Numbered from the stretch's first letter, positions 1-8,847 are shown. The stretch: 36,335 nucleotides of DNA from Verrucomicrobiales bacterium (GCA_013911195.1 JACETS010000003.1:1-36335), one strand, 5' to 3'. The notes: generated by a model not told the origin, from the letters alone. Numbers and translations are program-made.

Positions 1-2415
1 AAACCAGATTTGGACATGGTGGATCAAGGGATGCTTTTGTTTCGAGATTACGCTGATGGAATGTTGATGAGTCAGGAAGAAATTGAAAAAGAGAGAGGAG
101 TAATACTTAGTGAATTAATAACCCGAGACTCTGCTGAGTGGAGGACTCAAAAAGAGGCATACAAATTTGCATTACCTGATTCATTAATTAGTAAGCGATT
201 CCCCATTGGAACAAAAGAGGTTATAAAAGGGGCGGGAAGAACTCAATTCATGAGTTATTACCAAAAATGGTACACTCCTGATCGCATGGCAATTGTTGTC
301 GTTGGAGATGTTGAACCAGACAAAATAGTGGAGGTCATAAAAAAACATTTTTCATCCACTAAGGCTCCCAAAGTTCCGTTAAATGATCCTGATTTAGGAA
401 GTATCACAACTGGAAGGGGAATTATTACAAAGACTCATTATGAGAAAGAAGCCTCTGAAACAAGTATCAGCATTGAAGTGGTTAATCCATATTCATGGGA
501 GCCAGACGATACTTCCAAAAATATTAAGAACCTTAACTTAATGATCGCAAATAGTATCATAAATAATCGAATTTCAGAAATTACAAAGAAAGAGGGAGCC
601 CTCATAACTGGTGGAGGATCATATGCACAGGAATTTATGGATTTTGCTAAATTCGCAAGTATATACGTGACCTGCGAGCCTAATAATTGGGAAGGGGCAT
701 TGTCTGTTGCAGAGCAAGAAATCAGAAGAGTTATTGCTTATGGATTTAATGAGGCTGAATTTAAAGAAGTAAATGCTAATCTTCTAAATGCTTATGAACA
801 AGCAAACCGGAGCTCAGGTTCAAGAAAATCAAGATCACTTGCGGACTCTTTAACTCGATCCATTTCAATGGGTAGAGTATTTTCTAGCCCGAAGCAGGAT
901 CTGGAGTGGGTGAAAAAAAATATTTTAACTATAGACAAAGCAAGTTGTTATAATGCTATAAAAAATGCTTGGAATGGTGAAGATAGGCAGCTTTTTATTG
1001 GAGGAAATATAAAATTAACTAATGCCCAGAATAAAATACTTAAAGTCTATAAAGAATCTGCGGCAACTAAAGTCGAGGCATTAAAAGAAGAGGCTCAAAC
1101 TGAATTTGCTTATAACAACTTTGGTAAACCAGGAAAGATTATAGAAAAATTTAAGGATGATGCTTTGGGAGTTACCCAAATCCGCTTCAATAACAACGTA
1201 AGGTTAAATATTAAACAAACGGATTTTTCGAAAGATTCGATACTAATAGGTGCTCGTGTGGGGACAGGAATGTTGTCTATGCCAAAAGGAAAACCTGGAT
1301 TATCTGTTGTGACATCTGCAATATTTGATGCTGGCGGATTAAAAAAACACAGTAGTGATGAACTTAGAAGAATTTTTGCAGGTAAAACTGTAACTGGTTC
1401 GTTTTCCCTAGGGGATGATGCATTCATTTATAGTGGTAAAACTAATCAAAATGATTTTGCAGACGCTATGAGGTTGATGACCGCTTATCTTGTGGAGCCA
1501 GGTTTTAGAGAAGAGGCCTTTAGGCAATTTAATAATCAGATTGATCCAATTTATAATCAAATAACTCATACACCGATGGGAGTATTTCAGGATCGTGTTG
1601 ATAGATTTATCAAGGGTAATGATTATAGGTCAGGATTCCCAAAAAGATCTGACTTAGAAAAAATAACCAAAGAAGACATTAAAAATTGGATAGAACCAAT
1701 GTTAAGTCACGGTTATTTGGAGGTTGGTATTGTTGGTGATTTTAATGAGGAGCAAATAATTAAAATTGCATCTAATACCATCGGAGCTTTACCAACGAGG
1801 AAGAGTCAAAAAGATAGATTAGAGAATAATAGAAAATTAAATTTTCCAAAGCCTGATCAGATAAAAGAGTTTGTTTTTCAATCCGAAATTCCAAAAGCAA
1901 TGATCGGGGTGTATTGGCCGACTGAGGATATTTGGGATATTAGTAGAACCCGAAGATTAAGCGTTCTAGGAGCGGTTTTTGCTGATAGATTAAGATCTAA
2001 AGTGAGAGAAGAACTAGGACAAGCTTATAGTCCATACGCGCGTCACATACCTAGTGACACTTATGATGAATATGGTTATTTGATGTCTATTCTGACAGTC
2101 GATCCCACGCAAGCCGAAAAAATTGTTAATGTAGTGCGTGGTATAGGAATGGATTTGGCCAAAAATGGGATAAAGGAGGATGAATTGGAAAGATCCGTTA
2201 AGCCATTACTCAATGGTATTGATCAACAACTTCGCCAGAATAGTTATTGGTTGAGAACGGTTGCTTTAAGCTCACAGGAATTTCCTCAGAAACTTCAATG
2301 GGCAAAAACCATGGTTGAGGATTATAAAAGTATTACTCTGGATGAAGTGAATCAGCTCGCTTCAAAATATCTAAATGAGGATAAATCTGTCAGTATTAAA
2401 GTTATCCCAGAGTAA
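1..2415 (+). CDS. M16 family zinc metalloprotease (pitrilysin/insulinase type), 5' end missing
   Basis: The reading frame is open from base 1, so the start and N-terminal part lie outside the window. The visible part begins just after where the HXXEH zinc site should be. The segment EEIEKERGVILSELI matches the region that gives the third zinc ligand (Glu) in M16 enzymes. YTPDRMAIVVVGDV is the typical end of the first M16 core domain, and VREELGQAYSPYA near residue 675 is the substrate-binding R/Y region of the second half. Roughly 800 residues remain, so the whole protein probably has the paired-domain architecture of about 900 residues. Such enzymes degrade peptides, often in the periplasm, but the signal peptide cannot be seen. 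A second M16 gene lies at 11350-13884. The catalytic site itself is not visible, so activity is inferred. Confidence 0.9.
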   Translation, partial: KPDLDMVDQGMLLFRDYADGMLMSQEEIEKERGVILSELITRDSAEWRTQKEAYKFALPDSLISKRFPIGTKEVIKGAGRTQFMSYYQKWYTPDRMAIVVVGDVEPDKIVEVIKKHFSSTKAPKVPLNDPDLGSITTGRGIITKTHYEKEASETSISIEVVNPYSWEPDDTSKNIKNLNLMIANSIINNRISEITKKEGALITGGGSYAQEFMDFAKFASIYVTCEPNNWEGALSVAEQEIRRVIAYGFNEAEFKEVNANLLNAYEQANRSSGSRKSRSLADSLTRSISMGRVFSSPKQDLEWVKKNILTIDKASCYNAIKNAWNGEDRQLFIGGNIKLTNAQNKILKVYKESAATKVEALKEEAQTEFAYNNFGKPGKIIEKFKDDALGVTQIRFNNNVRLNIKQTDFSKDSILIGARVGTGMLSMPKGKPGLSVVTSAIFDAGGLKKHSSDELRRIFAGKTVTGSFSLGDDAFIYSGKTNQNDFADAMRLMTAYLVEPGFREEAFRQFNNQIDPIYNQITHTPMGVFQDRVDRFIKGNDYRSGFPKRSDLEKITKEDIKNWIEPMLSHGYLEVGIVGDFNEEQIIKIASNTIGALPTRKSQKDRLENNRKLNFPKPDQIKEFVFQSEIPKAMIGVYWPTEDIWDISRTRRLSVLGAVFADRLRSKVREELGQAYSPYARHIPSDTYDEYGYLMSILTVDPTQAEKIVNVVRGIGMDLAKNGIKEDELERSVKPLLNGIDQQLRQNSYWLRTVALSSQEFPQKLQWAKTMVEDYKSITLDEVNQLASKYLNEDKSVSIKVIPE

Positions 2416-2525
2416 TATAGACAACTTTTTACTCTAAAATCATCAAAAAACAATAAAGTCATATAGTGCAACTTGTTAATAATTAATAGGTTGCAAGTTT
2501 ATTTGATATTGATAATTATAGTCTG

Positions 2526-2556
2526 TTGACGCTTGGTGAGCACTTTGCTTTAGTAT
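2526..2556 (+). promoter_or_regulatory. Possible sigma-70-like promoter for gap
   Basis: TTGACG at 2526-2531 matches the -35 consensus at five of six positions. It is followed by TAGTAT at 2551-2556 (spacer 19) or TTTAGT at 2549-2554 (spacer 17), each matching the -10 consensus at four of six. It lies in the 184-base gap before gap. An AGGA at 2589-2592 sits seven bases before the gap ATG and is a good ribosome binding site. The promoter is inferred from sequence alone. Confidence 0.35.
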
Positions 2557-2599
2557 GCCGCCTTTATAAAGATATTTAAAATTAACCTAGGAAATAATT

Positions 2600-3601
2600 A
2601 TGCCCACATTTGGAATTAATGGATTTGGCCGAATCGGTCGAAATGTATTTAGAGCAATGACTCAAGAACAGCGAAAAAGTGTTGTTGCTGTAAATGATTT
2701 AACTGATAACAAGACTTTAGCGCATCTTCTTAAATGGGATTCAACATGTGGCAAACTTGATGCGGAAATCAGTTATGATGATGAAAGTATTACTGTTGAT
2801 GGCCATTCAATTAAAGTATACGAAGAGCGTGACCCTGCTAAGTTACCATGGTCAGAGCATGGGGTGGATGTGGTTCTTGAATCAACTGGATTTTTCACAG
2901 CCAGAGAGAAAGCTGAGCTGCACATTACTAATGGTGGTGCTAAGAAAGTTCTTATTTCTGCGCCTGGTAAAAACGTTGACCTAACAATGTGTTTAGGTAT
3001 CAATTCTGATCAATATAACGCAGACGAGCACCATGTTGTTTCTAACGCTAGTTGTACAACCAATTGCTTGGCACCAATGGTCAAAGTTTTAAATGATGCT
3101 TTTGGTGTTGAGCGGGGAGTTATGAGTACAATTCATAGTTATACTGGAGATCAGAGGTTGTTAGATTCTCCACACAGCGATTTGAGAAGGGCTCGATCAG
3201 CAGCCGTAAACATCATTCCATCCAGTACCGGTGCTGCTAGGGCCATTGGTGAAGTTATTCCTGAACTAAAAGGAAAATTAAATGGTGGAGCCTTTAGGGT
3301 GCCAACTCCCACAGGCTCAGTCACTGATTTTACAGCTCAGTTGAGAAATAAGACAACTGTTGAGGAAATGAATGCAAAATTTAAAGAAGCTGCTGAAGGT
3401 GAACTAAAAGGTATTCTCGAATACTCCGAAGAAGAGCCAGTACTAATGGATATTGTGGGTAATCCTCATTCCTGTATTCTAGATGCAGATGTTACTCTTG
3501 AGATGGGTGGTGATCTGGTTAAGGTTGTTGGTTGGTACGACAACGAGTGGGGCTACAGTAACCGCGCCATTGAAGCAATGCATATGCTTGCTGGAGAATA
3601 A
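2600..3601 (+). CDS. gap: Glyceraldehyde-3-phosphate dehydrogenase, type I
   Basis: Cytoplasmic glycolytic enzyme that oxidises glyceraldehyde-3-phosphate to 1,3-bisphosphoglycerate with NAD+ and phosphate. The protein has 333 residues, the normal family length. The N-terminal Rossmann motif INGFGRIGRN is at residues 6-15. The active-site segment SNASCTTNC holds the catalytic Cys152, and the partner His is at about residue 179 (STIHSYTGDQ). The C-terminus WYDNEWGYSNR is also family-typical. The ATG is preceded by AGGA at seven bases, which supports this start. It heads a gap-pgk-tpiA run on the + strand. A strong hairpin follows its stop codon, so expression of gap may be partly uncoupled from pgk. 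Confidence 0.98.
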   Translation: MPTFGINGFGRIGRNVFRAMTQEQRKSVVAVNDLTDNKTLAHLLKWDSTCGKLDAEISYDDESITVDGHSIKVYEERDPAKLPWSEHGVDVVLESTGFFTAREKAELHITNGGAKKVLISAPGKNVDLTMCLGINSDQYNADEHHVVSNASCTTNCLAPMVKVLNDAFGVERGVMSTIHSYTGDQRLLDSPHSDLRRARSAAVNIIPSSTGAARAIGEVIPELKGKLNGGAFRVPTPTGSVTDFTAQLRNKTTVEEMNAKFKEAAEGELKGILEYSEEEPVLMDIVGNPHSCILDADVTLEMGGDLVKVVGWYDNEWGYSNRAIEAMHMLAGE

Positions 3602-3626
3602 AAAACTCACATATAATAATTAACCT

Positions 3627-3655
3627 TTAAGGCACCTCAATTTGAGGTGCCTTAA
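3627..3655 (+). terminator. Strong inverted repeat between gap and pgk (terminator or mRNA processing hairpin)
   Basis: TTAAGGCACCTCAA at 3627-3640 and its exact reverse complement at 3642-3655 form a 14-base inverted repeat around one base. As RNA this is a GGCACCTC/GAGGTGCC stem with a five-base loop, extended by A-U pairs. No clear T run follows, so it is not a textbook intrinsic terminator. It may give partial termination or stabilise the gap transcript. Confidence 0.5.
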
Positions 3656-3675
3656 TATCTTAAAAGGCCTAAAAA

Positions 3676-4875
3676 ATGGCAAAGAAGACAATTAGAGATA
3701 TTCATCTTGAAGGGCGCAAGGTCCTTGTAAGATGTGATTTTAACGTTCCATTAGATGATGGGAGAGAGATTACTGATGACACTAGAATTGTCGGAGCAAT
3801 TCCTACAATTGAATACCTTATCGAGAAAGGTGCAAAAGTTGTATTATGCAGTCATCTAGGAAGACCGGGTGGTAAGAAAGATGAAAAGTTTTCTCTGGAT
3901 GTGGTTGCCAAGAGACTCAGTCAAATTCTAGATAAAGATGTTACTTTTGTTGAGGATTCTATTGGAGATGAAGTTTCCGATGCTGTTGAAAATTTATCTA
4001 ATGGGGGAGTCGTTCTTTTGGAAAACGTAAGGTTTTATTCTGAGGAAACGGAAAATGATTTGGAATTTGCTAATAAATTAGGATCTTTTGCTGATGTTTT
4101 TGTCAATGATGCATTTGGTACAGCTCATCGAGCTCACGCATCTACATCAGGAGTAACAAAATATGTCCAAGACTCTGTAATGGGTTTTCTTCTTGAAAAA
4201 GAATTGCAGTATCTTGAGGGAGAACTAAAAGATCCCGAAAGTCCTTTTGTTGTTATTCTTGGTGGCAAAAAAGTATCTGATAAAATTGGTGTAATCGAGG
4301 CGCTTATTGACAAGGCAGACGTTATTTTAATTGGTGGAGCAATGCAGTATGCATTTAGGAAAGCCCAAGAGTATTCGATTGGAGAAAGTTATGTTGTTGA
4401 TGAAGATATTCCTATCGCGAAGGCTCTTTTAGAAGAGGCTGAATCAAAAGATGTTAAATTGATTCTTCCTGCAGACAGTCTAGAAGCTGATGGTTTTTCG
4501 AACGACGCCAATACAAATAACATAGACCCTTATGAAAATGGTGGATCAATAAGGGATGGATGGGAAGGTTTAGATATTGGGAAGCAGGCTATTGATGAAT
4601 TTACATCTATCATTAACTCAGCGAATACGATTCTCTGGAACGGTCCAATGGGTGTCTTTGAAATTGATGCTTTTTCTAATGGTACCAAGAGTTTAGCAGC
4701 AGCCATCGCTAAAAGTGACGCTCTTAGTATCATCGGTGGTGGAGATTCTGTTACCGCTGTAAAAAAATTCGGGTATGCAGATGATGTAACCTTTATTTCT
4801 ACCGGCGGTGGAGCTTCTCTAGAGTTACTTGAAGGCAAAACGCTTCCGGGAGTGGATTCACTAGATAATTCCTAA
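3676..4875 (+). CDS. pgk: Phosphoglycerate kinase
   Basis: Transfers phosphate from 1,3-bisphosphoglycerate to ADP, giving 3-phosphoglycerate and ATP. The protein has 399 residues, as expected. Visible landmarks are RCDFNVPLDDGREITDDTR near the N-terminus, SHLGRPGG (substrate binding), LLENVRFYSEE, FVNDAFGTAHRAHAS, the hinge-side segment ILGGKKVSDKIGVI, and the C-terminal nucleotide-binding loop GGGDSVTAV. It follows gap by 74 bases that contain the hairpin, and precedes tpiA by 46 bases. The ribosome binding site before the ATG is weak (an AAGG eight bases upstream). Nothing is unusual in the protein. Confidence 0.98.
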   Translation: MAKKTIRDIHLEGRKVLVRCDFNVPLDDGREITDDTRIVGAIPTIEYLIEKGAKVVLCSHLGRPGGKKDEKFSLDVVAKRLSQILDKDVTFVEDSIGDEVSDAVENLSNGGVVLLENVRFYSEETENDLEFANKLGSFADVFVNDAFGTAHRAHASTSGVTKYVQDSVMGFLLEKELQYLEGELKDPESPFVVILGGKKVSDKIGVIEALIDKADVILIGGAMQYAFRKAQEYSIGESYVVDEDIPIAKALLEEAESKDVKLILPADSLEADGFSNDANTNNIDPYENGGSIRDGWEGLDIGKQAIDEFTSIINSANTILWNGPMGVFEIDAFSNGTKSLAAAIAKSDALSIIGGGDSVTAVKKFGYADDVTFISTGGGASLELLEGKTLPGVDSLDNS

Positions 4876-4921
4876 TCAATTCTTAAAAGAAAATTATATA
4901 ACCCTAATAGAAAATATATTT

Positions 4922-5683
4922 ATGAACCGTAAACCAATAATAGCGGCGAATTGGAAGATGAATAAAACGCCCAACGAAGCTGTTGAATTTGTCGATTTAT
5001 TTGAAAATCATATAGGTGGATCCACTGAGGTTGACATTGTTTTGGCTCCAGCTTTTATAGCTCTTCCTGCTGTTAAAGAATCACTGGCAAATAGTGAAAC
5101 TACTATGTTAGCCGCTCAGAATTGTTACTTCGAAGAGAGTGGAGCTTTTACCGGTGAGATTAGCATTGGTATGTTAAAAGAAATAGGGGTTGATTATGTG
5201 ATCATTGGGCATAGTGAAAGGCGAGCTATATTTGGTGAAGATGATTCTTTAATAAATGCAAAAGCAAAAGCATTACATGAAGCGGGTGTGAAACCTATAG
5301 TATGTATTGGAGAAACATTAGAAGAAAGAGATGGGGGTAAGATTGAAGATGTTCTTAGAAGGCAAATTGAAGAGGGGTTAAATGGTTTGAGTGCAGAAAA
5401 AATGCCAGATACGGTGATCGCATATGAACCTGTGTGGGCCATTGGTACTGGAAGAACGGCGAGCCCTGATCAGGCACAGGATGCACATGCTTTTACAAGA
5501 TCAGTTTTGAAGGATATGTTTGGTGAAGATATTTCTGAAAGTATTCGCATTCAATATGGAGGAAGCGTTAAGCCTGCAAATACTCAGGAATTAATGGCCC
5601 AGCAGGATGTAGATGGAGCGCTTGTAGGAGGAGCTAGCTTAGAAGCAGAAAGCTTTTCCGAAATATGCAAAAATGCAAGTTGA
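4922..5683 (+). CDS. tpiA: Triosephosphate isomerase
   Basis: Interconverts dihydroxyacetone phosphate and glyceraldehyde-3-phosphate in the cytoplasm. The protein has 253 residues. All catalytic residues are present: Asn10 and Lys12 in AANWKMNK, His97 in IIGHSERR, and Glu169 in AYEPVWAIGTG, followed by the flexible loop and the phosphate-gripping YGGSVKP and GALVGGASL. It is the last gene of the gap-pgk-tpiA run and converges on crcB with 22 bases between the stops. In many bacteria secG follows tpiA; it does not here. Confidence 0.98.
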   Translation: MNRKPIIAANWKMNKTPNEAVEFVDLFENHIGGSTEVDIVLAPAFIALPAVKESLANSETTMLAAQNCYFEESGAFTGEISIGMLKEIGVDYVIIGHSERRAIFGEDDSLINAKAKALHEAGVKPIVCIGETLEERDGGKIEDVLRRQIEEGLNGLSAEKMPDTVIAYEPVWAIGTGRTASPDQAQDAHAFTRSVLKDMFGEDISESIRIQYGGSVKPANTQELMAQQDVDGALVGGASLEAESFSEICKNAS

Positions 5684-5705
5684 TTACTTTTATCAGTCTT
5701 TTTTG

Positions 5706-6074
5706 CTAAGAGCTTAATTTCATTCCTAATGAAACCAATATAACTCCAAGCGCACTGCTCAGGATCACATAAAATATTGCGTAAAGAGTATTTCCATTTT
5801 TGATTAGCAACAACACTTCATGAGCAAATGTTGAAAATGTAGTAAATCCGCCAAGAAATCCTATAATGAGTAACAATTTAGCGTTGTTATTATTTTCCCA
5901 TATTGCGTAAGCCAATCCAATTCCAAAACAACCGAGTAAATTGATTATTAATGTTGAAAATGGGAAATTTCCCTCATTGTATATTTTTTTTATGGTGTTT
6001 CCTAATCCCCATCTCGAAATAGCGCCCAAAAAACCACCAAGGCCAATATATAATAAAGAGATGATTGATTGCAT
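5706..6074 (-). CDS. crcB: CrcB/Fluc fluoride ion channel
   Basis: Small membrane protein of the CrcB (Fluc) family, which exports fluoride as a dual-topology dimer. The 122 residues contain four hydrophobic segments, the family's usual layout. Hallmarks are GGFLGAISRWGLG at residues 13-25, the conserved Asn in INLLGCFGIG near residue 45, and GFLGGFTTFSTFAHE at 72-86 with the Phe-box and TFST residues that line the pore. The start codon is 39 bases from the divergent argG ATG. No fluoride riboswitch core was recognised upstream. Only one copy is visible. Confidence 0.95.
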   Translation of the reverse strand: MQSIISLLYIGLGGFLGAISRWGLGNTIKKIYNEGNFPFSTLIINLLGCFGIGLAYAIWENNNNAKLLLIIGFLGGFTTFSTFAHEVLLLIKNGNTLYAIFYVILSSALGVILVSLGMKLSS

Positions 6075-6113
6075 GAATTGACTAGATTAACCTCTGACTC
6101 AATCAAGTCCAGT

Positions 6114-7409
6114 ATGAGCAAAAAAATTATTGTCGCGTATTCAGGGGGTCTCGATACCTCAGTACTCTTGTTATGGCTAAAAAACTATTATAATGCTGAG
6201 GTTATAGCATATTGTGCAGATGTTGGTCAGGCAGAAGAGTTAGATGGTCTTGAAGAAAAAGCTCTAAATACAGGTGCTTCAAAATGTTTCATTGGTGATT
6301 TAAAAGATGAATTTGCGAAAGATTACATATTTCCAATGTTTCAAGCAGGGGCAATTTATGAGGGTAAATATTGGCTCGGAACAAGTATTGCAAGGCCGGT
6401 TATAACAAAAGGAATGATTGATATAGCGAAGCAGGAAGGTGCCACTTCGCTTGCGCATGGTGCCACTGGTAAAGGAAATGACCAAGTGAGGTTCGAGCTT
6501 TCTGCGGCATCATTAGCTCCTGATATGGAAATGATAGCCCCTTGGAGGATGGCTGAATTTAGAGAGCAATTTCCTGGGCGAGCAGAAATGATTAGTTATG
6601 CTGAAAAAGAGGGTATTCCTGTACAAGCGAGTGCCTCAAAGCCTTATTCGATGGACCGTAATCTTCTTCATATAAGTTTTGAGAGTGGAATTTTAGAAGA
6701 TCCTTGGTTTGACGGTAGTATTGATGAATTGAAGTCAATGTATGTTCTTTCTGTGTCTCCTGAAGATGCTCCAGATGCTGCAGAATATATTCAAATTCTA
6801 TTTGAAAAAGGAAATATCGTAGGTCTTCAATTTGACGGTATTGAGGAGACGATAACAGACCATAAACTAAAATCATTAGGCACGAAAGGGGACTACCAGA
6901 TACTCTCTCCTTATTCGGTCATGATTCTACTAAACATGATAGGTGGAAGAAACGGAATTGGCAGAATCGATATGGTAGAAAATAGATTTGTTGGTATGAA
7001 AAGTAGAGGGATTTACGAGACTCCTGGTGGAGCAATCCTTTTTGATGCGCACCGCACCATGGAAAGTTTAACGATGGATCGTGAGGTAATGCATATTCGG
7101 GATTCATTGATCCCAAAATATTCTGAACTCGTTTATAATGGATTTTGGTTTTCTCCAGAAAGAGAAGCAATTCAGTCATTAGTTCTAGAGAGCCAAAAAA
7201 ATGTTTCTGGTGAGGTCAGGCTTAAGCTGTACAAGGGTAACGTTATTTCAGCAGGTGTAAAAAGCCAACTGAGCTTGTACAACGAGGATATTGCAACAAT
7301 GGAGGGCGGAGCAGAGGAGGCTTATAATCAGGATGATGCGACTGGATTTATTCGTTTAAATGGCCTTAGATTAAAAACTCACTCACGTAATCAGCCAGAG
7401 GACCTATAA
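6114..7409 (+). CDS. argG: Argininosuccinate synthase
   Basis: Condenses citrulline and aspartate with ATP to argininosuccinate, the penultimate step of arginine synthesis. The ATP-pyrophosphatase motif AYSGGLDTS lies at residues 8-16. GATGKGNDQVRFE, YSMDRNLLHISFE and DPWFDGS are also family-typical. I place the start at ATG 6114 (431 residues). A TTG at 6069 would add 15 residues that do not belong to the family and would overlap the divergent crcB start. The protein is somewhat longer than the usual 400 residues because of the C-terminal tail (LRLKTHSRNQ). No argH is adjacent. The downstream neighbour is a convergent rhodanese only six bases away. Confidence 0.96.
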   Translation: MSKKIIVAYSGGLDTSVLLLWLKNYYNAEVIAYCADVGQAEELDGLEEKALNTGASKCFIGDLKDEFAKDYIFPMFQAGAIYEGKYWLGTSIARPVITKGMIDIAKQEGATSLAHGATGKGNDQVRFELSAASLAPDMEMIAPWRMAEFREQFPGRAEMISYAEKEGIPVQASASKPYSMDRNLLHISFESGILEDPWFDGSIDELKSMYVLSVSPEDAPDAAEYIQILFEKGNIVGLQFDGIEETITDHKLKSLGTKGDYQILSPYSVMILLNMIGGRNGIGRIDMVENRFVGMKSRGIYETPGGAILFDAHRTMESLTMDREVMHIRDSLIPKYSELVYNGFWFSPEREAIQSLVLESQKNVSGEVRLKLYKGNVISAGVKSQLSLYNEDIATMEGGAEEAYNQDDATGFIRLNGLRLKTHSRNQPEDL

Positions 7410-7415
7410 AAAGAA

Positions 7416-7742
7416 TTAGTATCTGGGAATTTCTTGATCAATTTCCAATGCCCACCTTTCAATTCCTCCTGATAGGCTCAAGGCGTTTGTATATCCTTTT
7501 TCTCTCATGTATTGAACGGCATGCAAGGATCTTATTCCATGATGACAATAAACAACAAAATGATCATCAGGATTATATTCCTTGTCACTCAAAGTGTTTG
7601 CGAATTCGTTGAGTGGTATAAGTTCTGATTTTTCGATCATACATATAGCACGCTCTTCGATTTCTCTACAGTCAATCAAAGTTGGACTTTCTTTTGTTGA
7701 ATCTTTCAACCATGAATTAAGAGAATTAGGATCTATTTCCAT
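7416..7742 (-). CDS. Single-domain rhodanese (sulfurtransferase)
   Basis: A 108-residue cytoplasmic protein consisting of one rhodanese domain. LIDCREIEE at 22-30 is the first conserved rhodanese motif. CHHGIRS at 66-72 is the active-site loop with Cys66 as the presumed persulfide carrier. GYTNALSLSGGIERWALEID is the typical C-terminal end. Its length is like GlpE or the rhodanese part of MoeB-type proteins. It could supply sulfane sulfur for cofactor or tRNA thiolation, but nothing nearby names the partner. Its start is 25 bases from the stop of the L,D-transpeptidase gene, so the two - strand genes may be co-transcribed. Confidence 0.92.
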   Translation of the reverse strand: MEIDPNSLNSWLKDSTKESPTLIDCREIEERAICMIEKSELIPLNEFANTLSDKEYNPDDHFVVYCHHGIRSLHAVQYMREKGYTNALSLSGGIERWALEIDQEIPRY

Positions 7743-7767
7743 TAGGACAAAAGGGCTTTAAAAGTTA

Positions 7768-8388
7768 TCAAGGTTCAACTATGACAGGTGTACCTAGGGA
7801 TACGTTTTGGAAAAAAATTTGAGACATTTTTTCGGGCATTCTAATGCATCCATGAGAAGCCGGGTAACCCGGAATGTAGCCGGCATGCATTCCAACTCCG
7901 CCTTGTGTGATACGCATAAAATTTGGCATCGGAGCACCCTCATAAATTAAACCAGGAGGAGGTACTGGTTGTTTGCGTAAATCAACGTCATCATTCACTA
8001 TGGTGCCATCAGGAGTTTTCCAAACACCATATATGTTTGAGATATGATCTGCATTTTTTTGAAGAATTTTATAACTTCCTGAAGGGGTTCCAAAACCCTC
8101 TCTTCCACTAGAAATCTTAGACACTCCGACCAATGTTGTCCCTATATAAAACCTTGCCCTTTGCTGCTTTAAATTGATTCTGACTAGAGGTTTTCCTTTT
8201 GCACCACCTGGGTCCCAATAAGAGACAGTGTCAATTGGGCCTTGGAGTTGAGATATTGGGACATTGCCTCCTACAGCTCCGAGATATGTAGTATTACCGG
8301 TGCCAAGTCCATATGGATTAAAAGAGCATCCACTAACAAGAAGAACCGAACTAATGGCAAGAATGAATGAATTTATAGTTTTGTTCAC
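7768..8388 (-). CDS. L,D-transpeptidase (YkuD domain) lipoprotein
   Basis: Probable envelope enzyme that cross-links or modifies peptidoglycan. The 206-residue protein starts with GTG and has a lipoprotein signal ending in the lipobox LVSGC, with Cys21 as the likely lipidated residue. The YkuD domain runs from about residue 67 to the end. It contains the full catalytic motif: His168 in GVGMHAGY, then SHGCIRMP at 178-185 with nucleophile Cys181 and Arg183. Verrucomicrobial cell walls can use such enzymes for 3-3 cross-links or for attaching proteins; which applies here is unknown. It is divergent from the FmdB-type gene across a 131-base AT-rich spacer. Confidence 0.94.
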   Translation of the reverse strand: MNKTINSFILAISSVLLVSGCSFNPYGLGTGNTTYLGAVGGNVPISQLQGPIDTVSYWDPGGAKGKPLVRINLKQQRARFYIGTTLVGVSKISSGREGFGTPSGSYKILQKNADHISNIYGVWKTPDGTIVNDDVDLRKQPVPPPGLIYEGAPMPNFMRITQGGVGMHAGYIPGYPASHGCIRMPEKMSQIFFQNVSLGTPVIVEP

Positions 8389-8433
8389 TTAATTTACTTA
8401 ATTGCTAACAGAATATAATTAAGTTTACTTAAT
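8384..8433. repeat. Short direct repeats in the ldt/fmdB divergent region
   Basis: TTTACTTAAT occurs exactly at 8393-8402 and 8424-8433, 31 bases apart, close to three helical turns. A near copy, TTCACTTAAT, is at 8384-8393 overlapping the L,D-transpeptidase start. They could be binding sites of one regulator on one face of the DNA, or chance in AT-rich sequence. Confidence 0.3.
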
Positions 8434-8519
8434 AGCTTTGGTCAAGAAGTTGAAGAATTCTAATTAGCATTTTTATTAAACTTAAATATCCTCTTAATAT
8501 TCCTATAAATACTCATTAA

Positions 8520-8819
8520 ATGCCGACCTACGATTACTACTGCGAAAAGTGCGAAAAAACATTCGAAATCTTTCAATCAATGAATGATAAAAAGCTAAAA
8601 AAATGTATCGATGAGGAATGCAATGGATCGGTTGAGAGATTACTAGGCACGGGTGCGGGAATTATTTTCAAGGGGTCAGGATTTTATGAGACAGATTATA
8701 GGAGCGAATCTTATAAGGCTGGAGAAAAAGCCGATAGTGACAAAAAAAAATCCACCAGTGGTGATTCAAAAAAAAGTAAAACGGAAAAAAAGAACAAGAA
8801 AAAGAAAAAGAAAGAATAA
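8520..8819 (+). CDS. FmdB-family zinc-ribbon protein with lysine-rich tail
   Basis: A 99-residue protein with the FmdB/CxxC_CxxC_SSSS-type zinc ribbon at the N-terminus: MPTYDYYCEKC with Cys8 and Cys11, then Cys29 and Cys34, followed by the family signature GFYETDYR. The family was named as a putative regulator, and its molecular role is not settled. From about residue 65 the protein is a low-complexity tail of Lys, Ser and Asp that ends almost entirely in lysine, encoded by A-rich DNA. Such a tail could contact nucleic acid or ribosomes. It is the first gene of a probable six-gene + strand operon ending at 14849; the next gene begins 28 bases later. Confidence 0.88.
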   Translation: MPTYDYYCEKCEKTFEIFQSMNDKKLKKCIDEECNGSVERLLGTGAGIIFKGSGFYETDYRSESYKAGEKADSDKKKSTSGDSKKSKTEKKNKKKKKKE

Positions 8820-8847
8820 GAAATTAATTTTTAATTTATAATATATT

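Noticed and set aside
2470..2499. AACTTG...CAAGTT inverted repeat before gap
   Set aside because: Only six-base arms across 18 bases of AT-rich sequence; expected by chance.
5684..5705. Possible terminator between tpiA and crcB
   Set aside because: A run of six T is present, but no stem of useful length precedes it.
6069..6113. An upstream TTG start for argG
   Set aside because: The added 15 residues are not part of the family, and the start would overlap the crcB start. ATG 6114 gives the standard N-terminus.
6075..6113. Possible fluoride riboswitch before crcB
   Set aside because: The leader is too short, and the conserved riboswitch core is not seen.
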